A stretch of 59,067 nt of DNA from Verrucomicrobiota bacterium. Its GTDB lineage: Bacteria; Verrucomicrobiota; Verrucomicrobiia; Chthoniobacterales; UBA10450. This document shows, piece after piece, positions 18,001-27,220 of the stretch (its first letter is position 1; every line of letters starts with the position of its first letter). Both the position numbers and the translations under genes were made by a program. The stretch covers positions 311-59,377 of the forward strand of contig QHPU01000046.1 in assembly GCA_003219175.1 (NCBI GenBank), in the 5' to 3' direction. Under the pieces are notes generated by a model. That model had not been told where the DNA came from, made no database searches, and was given only the letters and a program-made list of their open reading frames with translations.

Positions 18001-19705
18001 AAAACACGTAATCGACTCACGGCGCGGTGACTTTGCCGAAGCTGTGATGGAACTTACCGATCGTCGCGGTGTGGATGTAGTGCTCAACGCCCTCGCCGGC
18101 GAAGCAATTCCAATGGGCCTGGGATGCCTCGGTGAGTTCGGTCGCTTTGTCGAAATCGGCAAACGCGACATTTACCAAAACTCCCGTATTCCGCTCCGGC
18201 CGTTGCGGCGCAACGCATCGTTTCACGTTGTCGCGATGGACGCCGTCTTCGCATGTAACGAAACGCTTACGAGAAAGATGCTCGCGGAGATCTCTGACCT
18301 CGTCGAGCAGCGCGCTCTCTGTCCGCTGCCGTTCCGCGCATTTCCAGCAAACAACATCAGTTCAGCCTTTCGGCTCATGGCGGGCGGGAAGCACATCGGC
18401 AAGGTCGTCGTTTCGCTCCCGGAAACATTTGTCCCGCGGCGCGGGGAGCCCATGGCATCGAAGTTCGAAATCAGGTCGGATGGATGCTATCTCATTACCG
18501 GCGCGTTTGGTGGCTTCGGAAAAGTCATTGCCAATTGGCTGGTCCAGTGCGGAGCGCGGCATCTGGTGCTTTCCAGCCGGAATGGCGCATCCACTTCGGA
18601 AGCTGAGGCGTTCGTTAACAGTCTCCATGATCGAAAAGTCACAGTTCAAATCGTAAAAGCCGACGCTGGCTCGCCTGACGACATCGCGCGCCTATTGGCT
18701 GAAATCGGCAGCAACCGTCAGCCCCTTCGCGGAATATTTCATCTCGCCATGTTCATCGACGACGCACCGCTCGCTGCGCTTAACCGCGAGCGAATGGCAA
18801 GCGTAATCGGCCCGAAGGCACTTGGGGCATGGCTCCTCCACGAAGGGACCCGGCACATTGCCCTCGATTGTTTCGTTATGTTTTCATCGATTTCGTCAAT
18901 CTTCGGCAATCCTGCGCAGGGCAATTACGCAGCGGCCAATGCGTTCCTTGATTCGCTCGCACATCACCGTCATGCGCTCGGGCTTCCCGCCTTAACGATA
19001 AACTGGGGTGTGCTGGGCGGAGAAGGCTATGTCGCGCGAAATGAACGCGTAGCCGAGTTTCTCGCCAAACAAGGTATTAGTGAACTTTCGCCCGGCGAAG
19101 TGCTGTCGATTGTTGAGTCCTCACTTCGTGCGGGCAGCGCTCAGGTCGCTGCCATTCGAGTGGATTGGGCGAAATGGAGAACGTTCTTCCGAGGCATGCA
19201 AGGGAGCCCGCTCCTCGAGCGCATCTTCGCGGCGGTCGAGGGCCAGGACAGCGCCGGTGTCACAAGCGATTGGCGAAATAAGATCGAGTCCGCCGCCCTA
19301 GCGGAAAAGGAAACCGTAATCGCCCACGCTGTACGCGAAGTTGTCGGGTCTGTCCTCCGAGTAAAACCGGACACACTACGTGACGATCAACCGCTCACCG
19401 ACCTCGGCCTCGACTCTTTGATGGGCGTTGAAATCGAGAACTCGCTGGAAGCAGCAATCGGCGTCGCTCTGCCGCCTACGAGCTTGATGCGCGCCCGGAC
19501 GATTGGCCAAATCGCAACTTTAATCGCAGGCCACGTTGGCGGCACCGCGCAAAGTGCGACGTCGCCGCCGACTCCACCAAGACCGACAGAACAGTCCGTC
19601 CCATCTTCAATTGAGGTTGATCTCGATGCACTTTCGATTGAACAGATCGGCCGGCTACTCGGCGGCGATGAAAATCCTGTACTCGAGGCAACCCCGCATG
19701 TCTGA
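12044..19705 (+). CDS. Highly reducing type I polyketide synthase (KS-AT-DH-MT-ER-KR-ACP)
   Basis: A 2553-residue, single-module synthase. The KS covers about 1-430 with catalytic Cys177 (DTACSSA), His312 (EAHGTG) and His350 (KTNVGH). The AT covers about 540-840 with Ser632 in GHSVSE and HPFH at 733-736. The DH has His931 and Asp1100. A C-methyltransferase has its SAM loop ILEVGAGTGG at 1403-1412 and NVLHAV downstream. An enoylreductase spans about 1820-2130, with GMNFRDVL at 1840 and AGAGGVGMAAIQ near 1950. The ketoreductase has TGAFGGFG near 2152 and Tyr2295 in NYAAAN. The ACP has Ser2458 in GLDSLMG. All active residues I could check are present. This order is that of fungal LovF-like and related bacterial enzymes that build reduced, often methyl-branched chains. 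There is no thioesterase, so another protein must release the chain. The 8-bp overlap with the condensation-enzyme gene indicates coupling. Confidence 0.95.
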   Translation: MPKDRIAIIGTGCRFPGGANDAESFWKLLIEGRDAVTDAPADRWNVERYYDPEPGIAGKTFAKRGGFLEQIDQFDPQFFGISPREAPYVDPQHRLLLETSWEAIEDAGVVLDFEKGSDVAVFVGISHNDYQGIQSTAFDHFGIAPHTPTGSAHSIAANRISYCLNLRGPSVAMDTACSSALTAIHAACEHIWAGRGDTALAGGVTVIITPGGFIGFSQASMLSPDGRCAAFDATANGFVRGEGAGMVLLKRLSHAIADGDPIQGVILGTSINQDGHTNGIFLPSAEAQTRLVEEACKDAGVLPHQIAFVEAHGTGTAVGDPIEAHALAEALCRNRSDPLPIGSVKTNVGHLETAAGVAGLLKAMLVLQHRKIPPSLHFNTPNPHIDFEKLKLRVPTAVEPLPEMNGECLAGVNSFGFGGANAHVILTEPPPLPHFAHAEFWPERAWPVMLSARSEDALRGYAMKLAAWLTERLNLNGDSPLLPDLTYTLGARRNHHPHRLTLVAQSIADLIQELDAFAIKQDSVRVRNSFTPRPESAPRVAFVMSGQGPQWWAMGRELMQHEPVFRRVIEQCDGAMRGITNFSLLEELTRSEETSQMHRTEVAQPAIFAMQIGLAELWKSWGVQPAAVAGHSVSEIAAACVAGLFSLEQGARITALRAQFMESCARGEGKMLAVGLGEEEAQALIDKHDRTVSIAAFNGPRSLTLAGPRHSIEAIFAELEPQGVFARMVRVDHPFHHSMMQPASEALENALADLAPQSETVPLFSTVTGNRLAGEAGDAAHWGRGVRQPVQFAPAINAIADFGVDIWLELGAHPALAHSIQECLAGRGGANPIVISSVRREREHGSLLEAAMDLHRAGVPFNFKAMTPSRRLLSLPAYSWDRNRWWNEAPAWREGRLAPGGRGLLDFRLPCAKPTWSARLDSRHMAFLKDHRVENRVIFPAAGFVDLVIEAATQLFEGRPFVVEDLEIRKPLILPELGTGIQLEISYEPNERTFMIQSRLDQGTSWSLHVVGSMRAERTESRFAGSSFESEIQPVISKLKPIDIEAFYRYMNDLGLGYGDTFRSVRELSAANGESSGRVALSESIAPRAGEYPLHPVLLDGALHVFSAGRSTVEARGSQLKLPVRFGRILFLHSPGASARVRASVVQCTDEFVEGRIALYDESGKPCVLVDGFRAISVAAVRRGTPGGVRDVLYHVDWQRTPNESRAGTLEPLPLNRLRDAARGALDDVLAMRGRSRLESAIAAQDDLAAVLLCAGLREMGVTIGADFTADSLRVAMSMRPVFEQLMLKLQKRGLVESSESGYRPKLAFATAAESANQAQQQFITDHPGHLPEAQLVAGNCAELGPILRGEKDAVQVLFAGAGAELLDQFYGDGLLTSHWLAAISAAVQEAARVLPEGRGLRILEVGAGTGGLSAQVLPPLERGLHSYTFTDVSAAFFSGAHQKLANFPEVETRIFDLEKSAAEQGFEIGSFDFIIGTNVLHAVANIRASLRNLYDLLAPGGSLVFMDVATPQLWTETVFGLTSGWWRFSDRDLRPVHPLLGRSQWETVLRETGFSETSSLPGLMGPDGEGQITILARKAWQAPAAPEPVVESPPEKSFLIFADREGIGSSLAERLRTTGIRCRIAFRGTSFAASELDTFTLRAEAPEDWQQLFAACAGEAAPERIIYLWNLDTRIDDDAAIGTDAMLHLAQCLDSTWPTTNLRIDSVTRGAEAVGRDSSPTVLAQAPAVGLMRVILNEYPNYACRGIDLPPTPSAADANLLWMELLRAESEREVAFRGEARYVQRLERGRPRREQTFDRAVPLRLESRERGQLDTLSFAPFRQPSCGPGEVIIDVKAAGMNFRDVLKALALYPGEAPDARVFGDEVGGIVIAVGSDVTHVRPGDRVFGLAVFGLSTQTIARGGDVRRIPNDLSFEEAATIPVVFMTSWHALKNVARLRKGERVLIHAGAGGVGMAAIQIAHHLGAEVIASAGSPAKRTLLQTLGVKHVIDSRRGDFAEAVMELTDRRGVDVVLNALAGEAIPMGLGCLGEFGRFVEIGKRDIYQNSRIPLRPLRRNASFHVVAMDAVFACNETLTRKMLAEISDLVEQRALCPLPFRAFPANNISSAFRLMAGGKHIGKVVVSLPETFVPRRGEPMASKFEIRSDGCYLITGAFGGFGKVIANWLVQCGARHLVLSSRNGASTSEAEAFVNSLHDRKVTVQIVKADAGSPDDIARLLAEIGSNRQPLRGIFHLAMFIDDAPLAALNRERMASVIGPKALGAWLLHEGTRHIALDCFVMFSSISSIFGNPAQGNYAAANAFLDSLAHHRHALGLPALTINWGVLGGEGYVARNERVAEFLAKQGISELSPGEVLSIVESSLRAGSAQVAAIRVDWAKWRTFFRGMQGSPLLERIFAAVEGQDSAGVTSDWRNKIESAALAEKETVIAHAVREVVGSVLRVKPDTLRDDQPLTDLGLDSLMGVEIENSLEAAIGVALPPTSLMRARTIGQIATLIAGHVGGTAQSATSPPTPPRPTEQSVPSSIEVDLDALSIEQIGRLLGGDENPVLEATPHV

Positions 19706-21041
19706 CGCCAAACGCGCTCGTTTCAAACAATGGCTTGAGAGCGGTGAGGCCCATCTGCATCCGCTAACTTTACCACAGCGCGAACTGTGGGAAACCTCTG
19801 CGGCTCCGCCAGCCGACGTGTCGAACCACATCTGTTGCGTTATCAACGTTCGCGGGCTGATTTCTCCCGAGGATTGCGTCGCTTCCCTCCAGCGGGTCGT
19901 GAACCGGCAGGAAGTGCTGCGGTTGTCGTTTTTACCCGGAAAAAATGGACCCGTTCAGCTCATTCGCAGTCGCAGCGAGCCGGTGATGCGATTCCGTGAC
20001 GTTCCATCGAATACGCCGCCCGAAAAGATCGAAGAGCTTGCGCTCCAAACCTTTTACCAGCCATTCGATTTGGTTCAGGGACCTCTTTATCGAGTGGAAA
20101 TAATCCGCCGCGCGCCTGACGACCAGATAATGGTTTTCGCGATTCATCATGCCATCGCCGATGGTTGGACGTTAGGCATTTTTGTCCAAGACTTATCTGC
20201 CGCTTATGTCCTGCAACGTACCGGCGCGAGGAACGGATTACCTCCGGTGCTCACCTCATACTCGGCATGGGGCGCCACGGAGCGCAGCACCTGGCAAGCT
20301 GCCGAGCTGGAGCCACGCATCGCTTTCTGGAAATCGCGCATAACGGGAATCCGCCCGCTCTGGACCACACCCCACAATTCCGACATCGTCCTGATGCCTC
20401 AACGCTTGGTGTCTGAGTTGCCGGCTGAAACAACAACCGCGGTTCGCGAACTGGCCCGGTGCAATGGTGCCACACTGTTTAGTACGCTACTGGCGCTATT
20501 TCAGATCGCGCTTTCGCGGTGGACGGGCGAGAACGACATCGTTGTCGGGACGCCGGTGGCAAACCGAATCCGCCAGGATGTCCGCGAGACGATGGGATAT
20601 TTTTCCGGCATCGTTCCGTTGCGCGGCCAGGTGGAGCGGGATCGCCCGTTTACTGAACACGTGCGAATCGTTCACCAGACCACGGTCGATTCGTTTGCCA
20701 ACGCGATGCCGTTCGCGGAACTTGTCCAGGCCGTTGGCGAACATCCGTCGCCGACGCGAAACCCCATCTTCCAAGTGCGCTTTGCTTTGCAAAATCATCC
20801 TATCCCCGATGTCGAAATTCGCGGACTGTCACTGAAGCTGCGGATGCGGTCGACTGGTACTCCGCGGTTTGACCTTGGGTGTGAAATCACCGAACGAGGC
20901 GACACGTTCGAGGTAGTCTGGTTGTTCCGGGAGAACCTTTTTTCCGGACCCGAAATAGAAGAACTAGGTCGGCTGTTCCAATCCGTAATAGAAAATAGTT
21001 CCCGGGTGCCCGAGAGGCGGACTGCTGCCCTAACGAGTTAA
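19698..21041 (+). CDS. Stand-alone condensation-domain acyltransferase
   Basis: A 447-residue protein whose ATG at 19698 lies inside the last codons of the synthase gene (overlap to 19705). It has the condensation-domain catalytic motif HHAIADG at residues 150-156. Later family segments include GTPVANRIRQDVRETMGYFS and RNPIFQVRFALQNHP, and an opening LTLPQRELWE. No adenylation or carrier domain is attached. Such free-standing enzymes (PapA5-like acyltransferases, VibH-like) join a carrier-bound acyl chain to an amine or alcohol. Next to a synthase without a thioesterase, it most likely releases the polyketide by ester or amide formation. The acceptor is unknown. Confidence 0.88.
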   Translation: MSDAKRARFKQWLESGEAHLHPLTLPQRELWETSAAPPADVSNHICCVINVRGLISPEDCVASLQRVVNRQEVLRLSFLPGKNGPVQLIRSRSEPVMRFRDVPSNTPPEKIEELALQTFYQPFDLVQGPLYRVEIIRRAPDDQIMVFAIHHAIADGWTLGIFVQDLSAAYVLQRTGARNGLPPVLTSYSAWGATERSTWQAAELEPRIAFWKSRITGIRPLWTTPHNSDIVLMPQRLVSELPAETTTAVRELARCNGATLFSTLLALFQIALSRWTGENDIVVGTPVANRIRQDVRETMGYFSGIVPLRGQVERDRPFTEHVRIVHQTTVDSFANAMPFAELVQAVGEHPSPTRNPIFQVRFALQNHPIPDVEIRGLSLKLRMRSTGTPRFDLGCEITERGDTFEVVWLFRENLFSGPEIEELGRLFQSVIENSSRVPERRTAALTS

Positions 21042-21045
21042 AACG

Positions 21046-22002
21046 ATGAATATCGCAACAACTGCCGAAACTGTTTCCGAAATGCACGACGAGCACGACG
21101 TTCGCAGTGTTGCCTTCCAAACTCTGGTGATCTCAATCGGTCTTACCGAGGCTGCGCTTTGGGCCGCGGTCTGGCTGGGTTGGATCTGGCTCGCTGTGCC
21201 GCTCGTCCTGGTGGCGGCGCATTTCATGCATGGCATGTTGATTGGTTTTCACGAAGCTTCGCATGGTCTGCTCCGGAAAAGTCGGCGACTGAATGAATTC
21301 GACGGCGTGATCATTGGCATGTTCAGCTTTCTGCCTTTCAGCCTTTATCGCGTGGTGCATCAAACGCATCACATCCATCTCGCCACCGAGCGCGATACCG
21401 AGCTCTGGCCATTTGTTCTTCCGAAAGTTCCTCGCTCGGCACGATGTTGTGCGGCTCTGCTCGAACTTACGGTCGGCTTGTTTTACTCGCCGTTCATTTT
21501 TCTGCGCACTTTTGTCGGTCGCGCCCCCGTAGTCCGAAGCCGCAAGGTCAGGCGGCGAATTTGGGCCGAGTTAGCCCTCAGTGTGGTCGTTTGGACTGCC
21601 CTCATCGCGGCAGTCGCCATCTTGGGCGTGTGGAAATATTTCCTTTGGATGTATTTGGGGCCGGCGATCATTGCGGCAAATCTCCAGAGCTGGCGCAAAT
21701 ATATCGAACATGTCGGCCTAACCGGCGATACGGTAAACAGTTCCACCCGGAGCATTGTGCCGAAAAGCTGGTTCGGACGCGTCTTTGCCTACACTCTGCT
21801 CCACGAGCCTTACCATGGTGTGCACCATCAAAATGCCGCTCTGCCACATCGAGTGCTGCCTCAGTTTACATCCGTGCTTACTCCGAAAACGCCGGGCGAT
21901 GTTGCCCCATTCATGAGTTATCGGCAGGCGTTGCCAGACGTGATTCGCAACCTCGCGAATCCGCGAGTTGGAGCACAATGGTGCGACCCTACACGGAACT
22001 GA
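21046..22002 (+). CDS. Membrane fatty-acid desaturase family protein
   Basis: A 318-residue integral membrane di-iron enzyme. The three histidine clusters are visible: GFHEASHG near residue 68, HQTHHIHL near 106 and HEPYHGVHH near 253, separated by hydrophobic segments. The family introduces double bonds or hydroxyl groups into acyl chains at the membrane. It starts 4 bp after the condensation-enzyme gene, so it belongs to the same operon and probably acts on the polyketide or its acyl partner. A hydroxylase or ketolase activity is also possible in this superfamily. Confidence 0.88.
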   Translation: MNIATTAETVSEMHDEHDVRSVAFQTLVISIGLTEAALWAAVWLGWIWLAVPLVLVAAHFMHGMLIGFHEASHGLLRKSRRLNEFDGVIIGMFSFLPFSLYRVVHQTHHIHLATERDTELWPFVLPKVPRSARCCAALLELTVGLFYSPFIFLRTFVGRAPVVRSRKVRRRIWAELALSVVVWTALIAAVAILGVWKYFLWMYLGPAIIAANLQSWRKYIEHVGLTGDTVNSSTRSIVPKSWFGRVFAYTLLHEPYHGVHHQNAALPHRVLPQFTSVLTPKTPGDVAPFMSYRQALPDVIRNLANPRVGAQWCDPTRN

Positions 22003-22112
22003 CAGCCGATTGCGTCAGCAACGGCGTATTGGTCGAAAGGGAACCAGCATTAAGCGGGAACCGGTAGCTTTCGAAGAGCCGCTCCACCGACCGGCGTTTT
22101 TCCATTTTCAAG

Positions 22113-22849
<737 letters not shown>

Positions 22850-22853
<4 letters not shown>

Positions 22854-23965
22854 CCTTTCTCGATGTCATCATCCGCGGCCTCAAGCGACGGCCACTCCGC
22901 ACAGGCTTAACATTGTTAGGCATTTCGGTCGGCATCGCCGCGGTTGTTGCGTTGATTGGATTGTCTCGAGGTTTGGTCACCAGTTGGACAGCGGGAATGA
23001 GGCAACGTGGGACCGAGATAGTCGTTTCCAACTTTCGGGGTTCTCTCACCCCGAAGCCGTTTCCTGCATTTACCCGGGACCGGATCGCCAATCTCCCCGG
23101 TGTCGCGGCAACCTGTACGATTTTGGTTGATTTGATGGGCATCGAAAACGCCGAGTTGATGATCGTGTCGGGACGCGAATGGGGCTGCTTCGCCTGGGAA
23201 AATCTCAAGCTCGTCTCCGGGCGGATGCCTAACGATCAGAATGAACATGCGGTTGTCCTGGGCACCAACGCCGCGGACATCTTAAAAAAGAAAATCGGCG
23301 ACACGGTGCAGATCGAGACTGAGGAACTCACCGTCGTAGGCATTGCTAACGGTGGGGCATTTGTCGAAAACGGCTCGGTGATTCTTCCGCTCCCCCTGCT
23401 GCAACAGATCACCGGCAATCACGATCAAATCAGCGCCATCGATGTGCGGGTCACTCCCGGCATGAATGATGCCGGGATTCGGCACCTGTGCGACGAGATG
23501 AACAAGCTCATTCCGGAAGGGCATGCCGAGCCGGCCGGCGAACATATTGCGAGCAGTGAGGGCTATCGGGTGATCAATGCTATGAGCTGGGGCACGTCGC
23601 TGCTGGCGATACTGGTCGGTGTGCTTGGCGTCACGAACACCATGCTCATGAGTGTTTTTGAGCGAAAGCAGGAGATCGCTGTTTTGCTTGCCCTGGGATG
23701 GAGACCCAGCCGGATCGTGCGCATGATTTTGTGGGAGTCGGCCTTACTGGGATTCCTCGGCGGCATTATCGGTGTGCTCCTGGGCATCATCGGTGTCCAA
23801 TTGCTGAAAATGGCGCCTGCTCTGCGCGGCATGCTCGAACCGGACTTACGGACCAACCTGATGCTTGAGGCCATTGCTATCGCGGTGTTTGTCGGCGTTC
23901 TAAGCGGACTTTATCCAGCGTGGCGGAGCTCACGAGTAGCACCCAGCCTGGCCTTACACGGATGA
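22850..23965 (+). CDS. ABC transporter permease, FtsX/MacB type
   Basis: A 371-residue permease starting MTFLDVIIRGLKRRPLRTG at 22850, overlapping the ATPase stop by 4 bp. It has one N-terminal membrane helix, a periplasmic domain of about 200 residues (MacB_PCD-like), and three C-terminal helices. These include SLLAILVGVLGVTNTMLMSV and the ALGWRPSRIVRM coupling loop. It would pair as a homodimer with the ATPase above. No membrane-fusion partner is encoded nearby, which fits a LolCDE-like lipid-extracting role better than a drug pump. It is followed directly by the LolA-like gene. Confidence 0.9.
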
Positions 23966-24786
23966 ACAGTGGGAAAACGAGCTCGTCGAAACTATTTATG
24001 ACCCTTGACTTCACAGGCCGCTGGTTCGCCACCGTGAGCGTGGTTCTTATTGCGGTGCCTATGTTTGCCGTGGCGGAAGAGTCGGCGTCTGATCTCGCAG
24101 CCGCTCTGCGCGCAAAAGAAGAGGGTTCAACATTTGTCCGGGTGCGAATGCAGATCGGGAGCGGGGAAAATCAAATACTTCAACTTCAAATTAAATCCCG
24201 CCAGTCGAATACCACCAGTGATATCGTGTATCAGGTTCTGTTTCCGAAAGAGCGTAAAGGCGAAGCCGTTTTACTTCATCGATCGGGCGAAAAATTCAGT
24301 GGAACCACGTTTGCTCCTCCGAATACCGTTAGGCCAATCGTGTCGGGACAAATGAATCAAGCGCTTTTCGGCAGCGATCTTTCCTACGAAGACATAATCG
24401 ATAATCCCTTCCGGTGGCCTCAACAGGCAATTGTCGGAACCGAAGCGATCGATAATATTCAGTGTCAGATCCTCGAATCGAAACCTGGAAAAGGCCACAG
24501 CTCCTCGTATTCCAGCGTGAAAACCTGGGTAGATCCTCGCCGGTTCGTTCCGCTGCGAATCGAGAAATATGACAGCTCGGGCAAAGTTCTGCGCCGGATC
24601 AACATCACCCGTGTTTTGCTCGATGGAAACGACTCCCTGCCTGCTGATCTCAAAGTTTACGGGCCGCGCGGCACCGTCACCGAGATAACCGGGTCACGAA
24701 TCAAGCGAGGCTTGACTTACGCGAACACTGAATTCACGCCAGAAGGTCTAAAGCAGCTCAGCGCGCCGCCTGGTTCTCCTCAATAG
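23962..24786 (+). CDS. LolA-like outer-membrane lipoprotein-sorting protein
   Basis: A 274-residue exported protein. The start at 23962 overlaps the permease stop (ATGA); the ATG at 23998 (MTLDFTGRWFATVSVVLIAV, a signal peptide) is an alternative. The mature part has the features of the LolA-like/DUF4292-type family: LQLQIKSRQSNTTSDIVYQ, PNTVRPIVSGQMNQALFGSD and KTWVDPRRFVPLRIEKYD. These proteins form half-barrels that bind lipid groups in the periplasm. Coupled to a LolCDE-like ABC pair, it could carry the polyketide lipid, or a lipoprotein bearing it, across the periplasm. That is inference from the context. Confidence 0.8.
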   Translation: MNSGKTSSSKLFMTLDFTGRWFATVSVVLIAVPMFAVAEESASDLAAALRAKEEGSTFVRVRMQIGSGENQILQLQIKSRQSNTTSDIVYQVLFPKERKGEAVLLHRSGEKFSGTTFAPPNTVRPIVSGQMNQALFGSDLSYEDIIDNPFRWPQQAIVGTEAIDNIQCQILESKPGKGHSSSYSSVKTWVDPRRFVPLRIEKYDSSGKVLRRINITRVLLDGNDSLPADLKVYGPRGTVTEITGSRIKRGLTYANTEFTPEGLKQLSAPPGSPQ

Positions 24787-25003
24787 CACACCCAGGCAGC
24801 AGACCATTCCGCGCACGCGCGCGCGAGGGGCCGTTGCGAGAGCACAACTCAATCACACTATTGCGAAGAAAGCGCGCGAACGGAGCGGCGATGCCGTCAT
24901 CATGATGTCGAGCGCGGCATGTGCGAACCAATTTTACTCCGAACACAAAAGTAACACGGAGGTTTCAGGCTTTGGGTCGTGCCATCGACAAATTCGAGAT
25001 GTA

Positions 25004-26008
25004 TCATTCGCTTGCGACCGATTCTGCGCGCAACAAACGGCGGCCTTCGACCACTTGCCAGAGAACGAGAGCCGGGATGCCGACGAGCAAGTCGCGGAAG
25101 CGCGCCAAAAGGGATATGGCGAAGGCAGTTTCGCCGGGTATGCCAAGAAGATTGCCGATCACAAGGTAACCGCTTTCCTGGACCCCGAGCTGGCCGGGAA
25201 CAGGAAAAGCCGCTGATTTAACGGTCATCGCCATGCTTTGCAGAATGACCGCATTCGAGAAAGTCGCATGCAGGCCAAGCGCATATAAGGCGATAAAAAT
25301 TTCGCCGGAGCTGCCGATGAGCGAAACTATTGTCCAAATGCAACACGCCAGCACACCACGCCGACGTGTATAAAAGTCGCGTACGGTTTGGTCGAGCGTT
25401 TCGCCGCTTTGCACGAGGGAGCTCCATTCTTTTGATTTCACCAGGCGGGTGATGATTACGCTGACAAAACGAAACATGCCGAGTCGTTGGGCAACGTAGA
25501 AGCCGGCAATGGCAAGAACTCCAAGAACGGCTCCGATCAATGTCGGACCGACCAAACTGCTGCGTCCAGTAGCGTGGACCAGCAAGACTAGACCAAGCAG
25601 GGTGAACTCTATTTGGGTAACAACGCCCAGTGTGACATCAACGATCACACTGGCCGCGGCCGCAGCCATCGGGGTGCCGGTAATGGTGGCGAGTCGCGCA
25701 CGAACAATATCGCCGCCAACCGCGGCCGAAGGAATCAGATTGCTGATCGATTCACCGATCCAACGCATCCAGAACAAACTTTGCAAACGTGGGCGAAGTG
25801 TTTTTGGAAAGAGCACATACCAGGCAGTGGCATCGAGAAAGATCGGGATGAAATGAAACGCGGCGATGCCGACTACGGCCCAGCCGGCAGTCGCGACCGC
25901 AGTGCCGACCGAGGTCGCGCCTTGGCGAATGAGAAGAATGGTGAAGAGCGCGGCACCCGCGAAACCGAGCAGGTAAATTGTTAGTTTGAGCTTGCCGCGG
26001 GTTTTCAT
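25004..26008 (-). CDS. HpnL/UPF0104-type polytopic membrane protein
   Basis: A 334-residue protein starting MKTRGKLKLTIYLLGFAG, with about eight hydrophobic helices. It carries the family segments GESISNLIPSAAVGGDIVRA and AAFPVPGQLGVQESGYLVIG. These match the lysylphosphatidylglycerol synthase transmembrane region family, including HpnL of hopanoid clusters and flippase-like proteins. It probably moves or presents a lipid in the inner membrane. It stands alone, with the polyketide operon converging on its 3' end after a 217 bp gap that shows no gene. Confidence 0.85.
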   Translation of the reverse strand: MKTRGKLKLTIYLLGFAGAALFTILLIRQGATSVGTAVATAGWAVVGIAAFHFIPIFLDATAWYVLFPKTLRPRLQSLFWMRWIGESISNLIPSAAVGGDIVRARLATITGTPMAAAAASVIVDVTLGVVTQIEFTLLGLVLLVHATGRSSLVGPTLIGAVLGVLAIAGFYVAQRLGMFRFVSVIITRLVKSKEWSSLVQSGETLDQTVRDFYTRRRGVLACCIWTIVSLIGSSGEIFIALYALGLHATFSNAVILQSMAMTVKSAAFPVPGQLGVQESGYLVIGNLLGIPGETAFAISLLARFRDLLVGIPALVLWQVVEGRRLLRAESVASE

Positions 26009-26318
26009 GTTCGATCGAAGAATGATCGTGAATACGATCTCCGTTGGTCGCAACTAACGAAAACAAGGAATGGCGGGTTTTCTCGATTTTTCCGGGAAGC
26101 TCGCGTGCGTTGTTCGGCGCCCTCGCTGAACGCGAGAGGAAATTCGCGAAGGCGAGGCGTGTGCGCTCCGCAGCCCAGACGGTCTCTAACGCAACACTAG
26201 ATTCGACTACGACATCCGCTGTAGGCGTGGTCGTTGGCCGCGGCTCCTCTACAGCAATAGCGACTGGCACAACGATTGTGCGCCGCATCGGCTTCAACAA
26301 AAGCGAACAGATAATCCC
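26009..26318. other. Gap between HpnL-like and PAP2 genes
   Basis: About 310 bp without a convincing gene. On the minus strand the frame of the PAP2 gene stays open after its TGA for this whole stretch, but the predicted residues (Thr, Arg and Ala-rich) look like chance. I see no RNA gene or repeat. Confidence 0.4.
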
Positions 26319-26822
26319 TCAAACAAACCCAAGAAATATCGCAGCAATAACATCGCTGAGATAATGCGCACCCAAGCCAATGCGACTGAACCCAACCAAC
26401 ATCACCAGCAAGGCCGCCGAAAAAATGATCAACCTTTGCCACGACTTCGTTCTGACCAGCGGCAGCGTAAACAACAGTGATTGTCCGTAAAGCAAAGTTG
26501 CCCCGATGGTATGTCCGCTGGCGAAACTGTAACCTGCCCAATCGACGAACCACCCGTCGAGAAAAGGACGTTGACGATATATCGCGAGCTTGAGCAATTC
26601 ATTTAGAAGCATGCCGCCAGGAACCGCACCAACCATTGTGAGCAGCGCGGGCCAGGCACGTCTCCAAACAAAAAATATCGCGGCCAAAAACAGGACGATT
26701 CCGGTCCACTCGGCAGAGCCAGGCTCGCTCAAAACATGCAAGATATTGACGAAGCTTTGACCGAGATGCGCATGAAACCAGCCGGCGATATGATCGTCCG
26801 CACCGGCTAACGGATTGACCAC
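26319..26822 (-). CDS. PAP2-superfamily membrane phosphatase
   Basis: A 167-residue protein from a GTG start at 26822. The three phosphatase motifs are present in order: KLAIYRQRP, SFASGHT and SRIGLGAHYLSDV, set among five hydrophobic segments. The family dephosphorylates lipid phosphates such as phosphatidate or undecaprenyl pyrophosphate at the membrane. The sequence stops soon after the third motif (AAIFLGFV then TGA), a little short for the family, so the last membrane helix may have been trimmed. Confidence 0.85.
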   Translation of the reverse strand: MVNPLAGADDHIAGWFHAHLGQSFVNILHVLSEPGSAEWTGIVLFLAAIFFVWRRAWPALLTMVGAVPGGMLLNELLKLAIYRQRPFLDGWFVDWAGYSFASGHTIGATLLYGQSLLFTLPLVRTKSWQRLIIFSAALLVMLVGFSRIGLGAHYLSDVIAAIFLGFV

Positions 26823-27220
26823 AGCGAGGGTCGCGCCGCTCTGGGGGAAAAGAACGCGTTGGACACAAAAAACGGAATTACCGTGGCATGCACCGAACTC
26901 GAGTTTCGTCCGATGTCTCCTTAAAAGAAATTCGATAGATTTCGCCCGATTCCCTCGATGCTTGATCCTTAGGCAAGGAGTGGCTGTTTCTGGCGTTTGG
27001 CCTGGCTCGGACTTGCCGACGCCAAAACAAATGGCGTTCGAAGACCGCCGCTAATGTGTTATAGGACCCCGCTGCTCGAGGCGACGACGCACCCCCTACG
27101 TCAGGCATGCCCGACGCTCCTAAATCCGGCGATTATACAATCATCACTTGCCGACTAAGGCCCAATCCGATACATCAATGGCGGCCCGCACGTGCGATTC
27201 ACTCATAACTGTACTTCACC
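26823..27220. other. Intergenic region with no recognised feature
   Basis: About 398 bp before the outer-membrane barrel gene. No frame on either strand looks like a protein, and I see no tRNA, array or strong promoter. Confidence 0.4.

Noticed and set aside
19500-19705. Possible thioesterase or reductase release domain at the synthase C-terminus
   Set aside because: After the ACP serine only about 95 residues remain, Pro/Ser-rich, with no GxSxG or Rossmann motif.
26009-26318. Open frame following the PAP2 stop codon that might be a read-through extension
   Set aside because: Its residues show no PAP2 features and no conserved-looking pattern; it then enters the HpnL-like gene out of frame.
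26878-27108. Arg/Ser-rich 76-codon minus-strand frame
   Set aside because: No ribosome site and no recognisable pattern; it looks like chance in GC-rich DNA.
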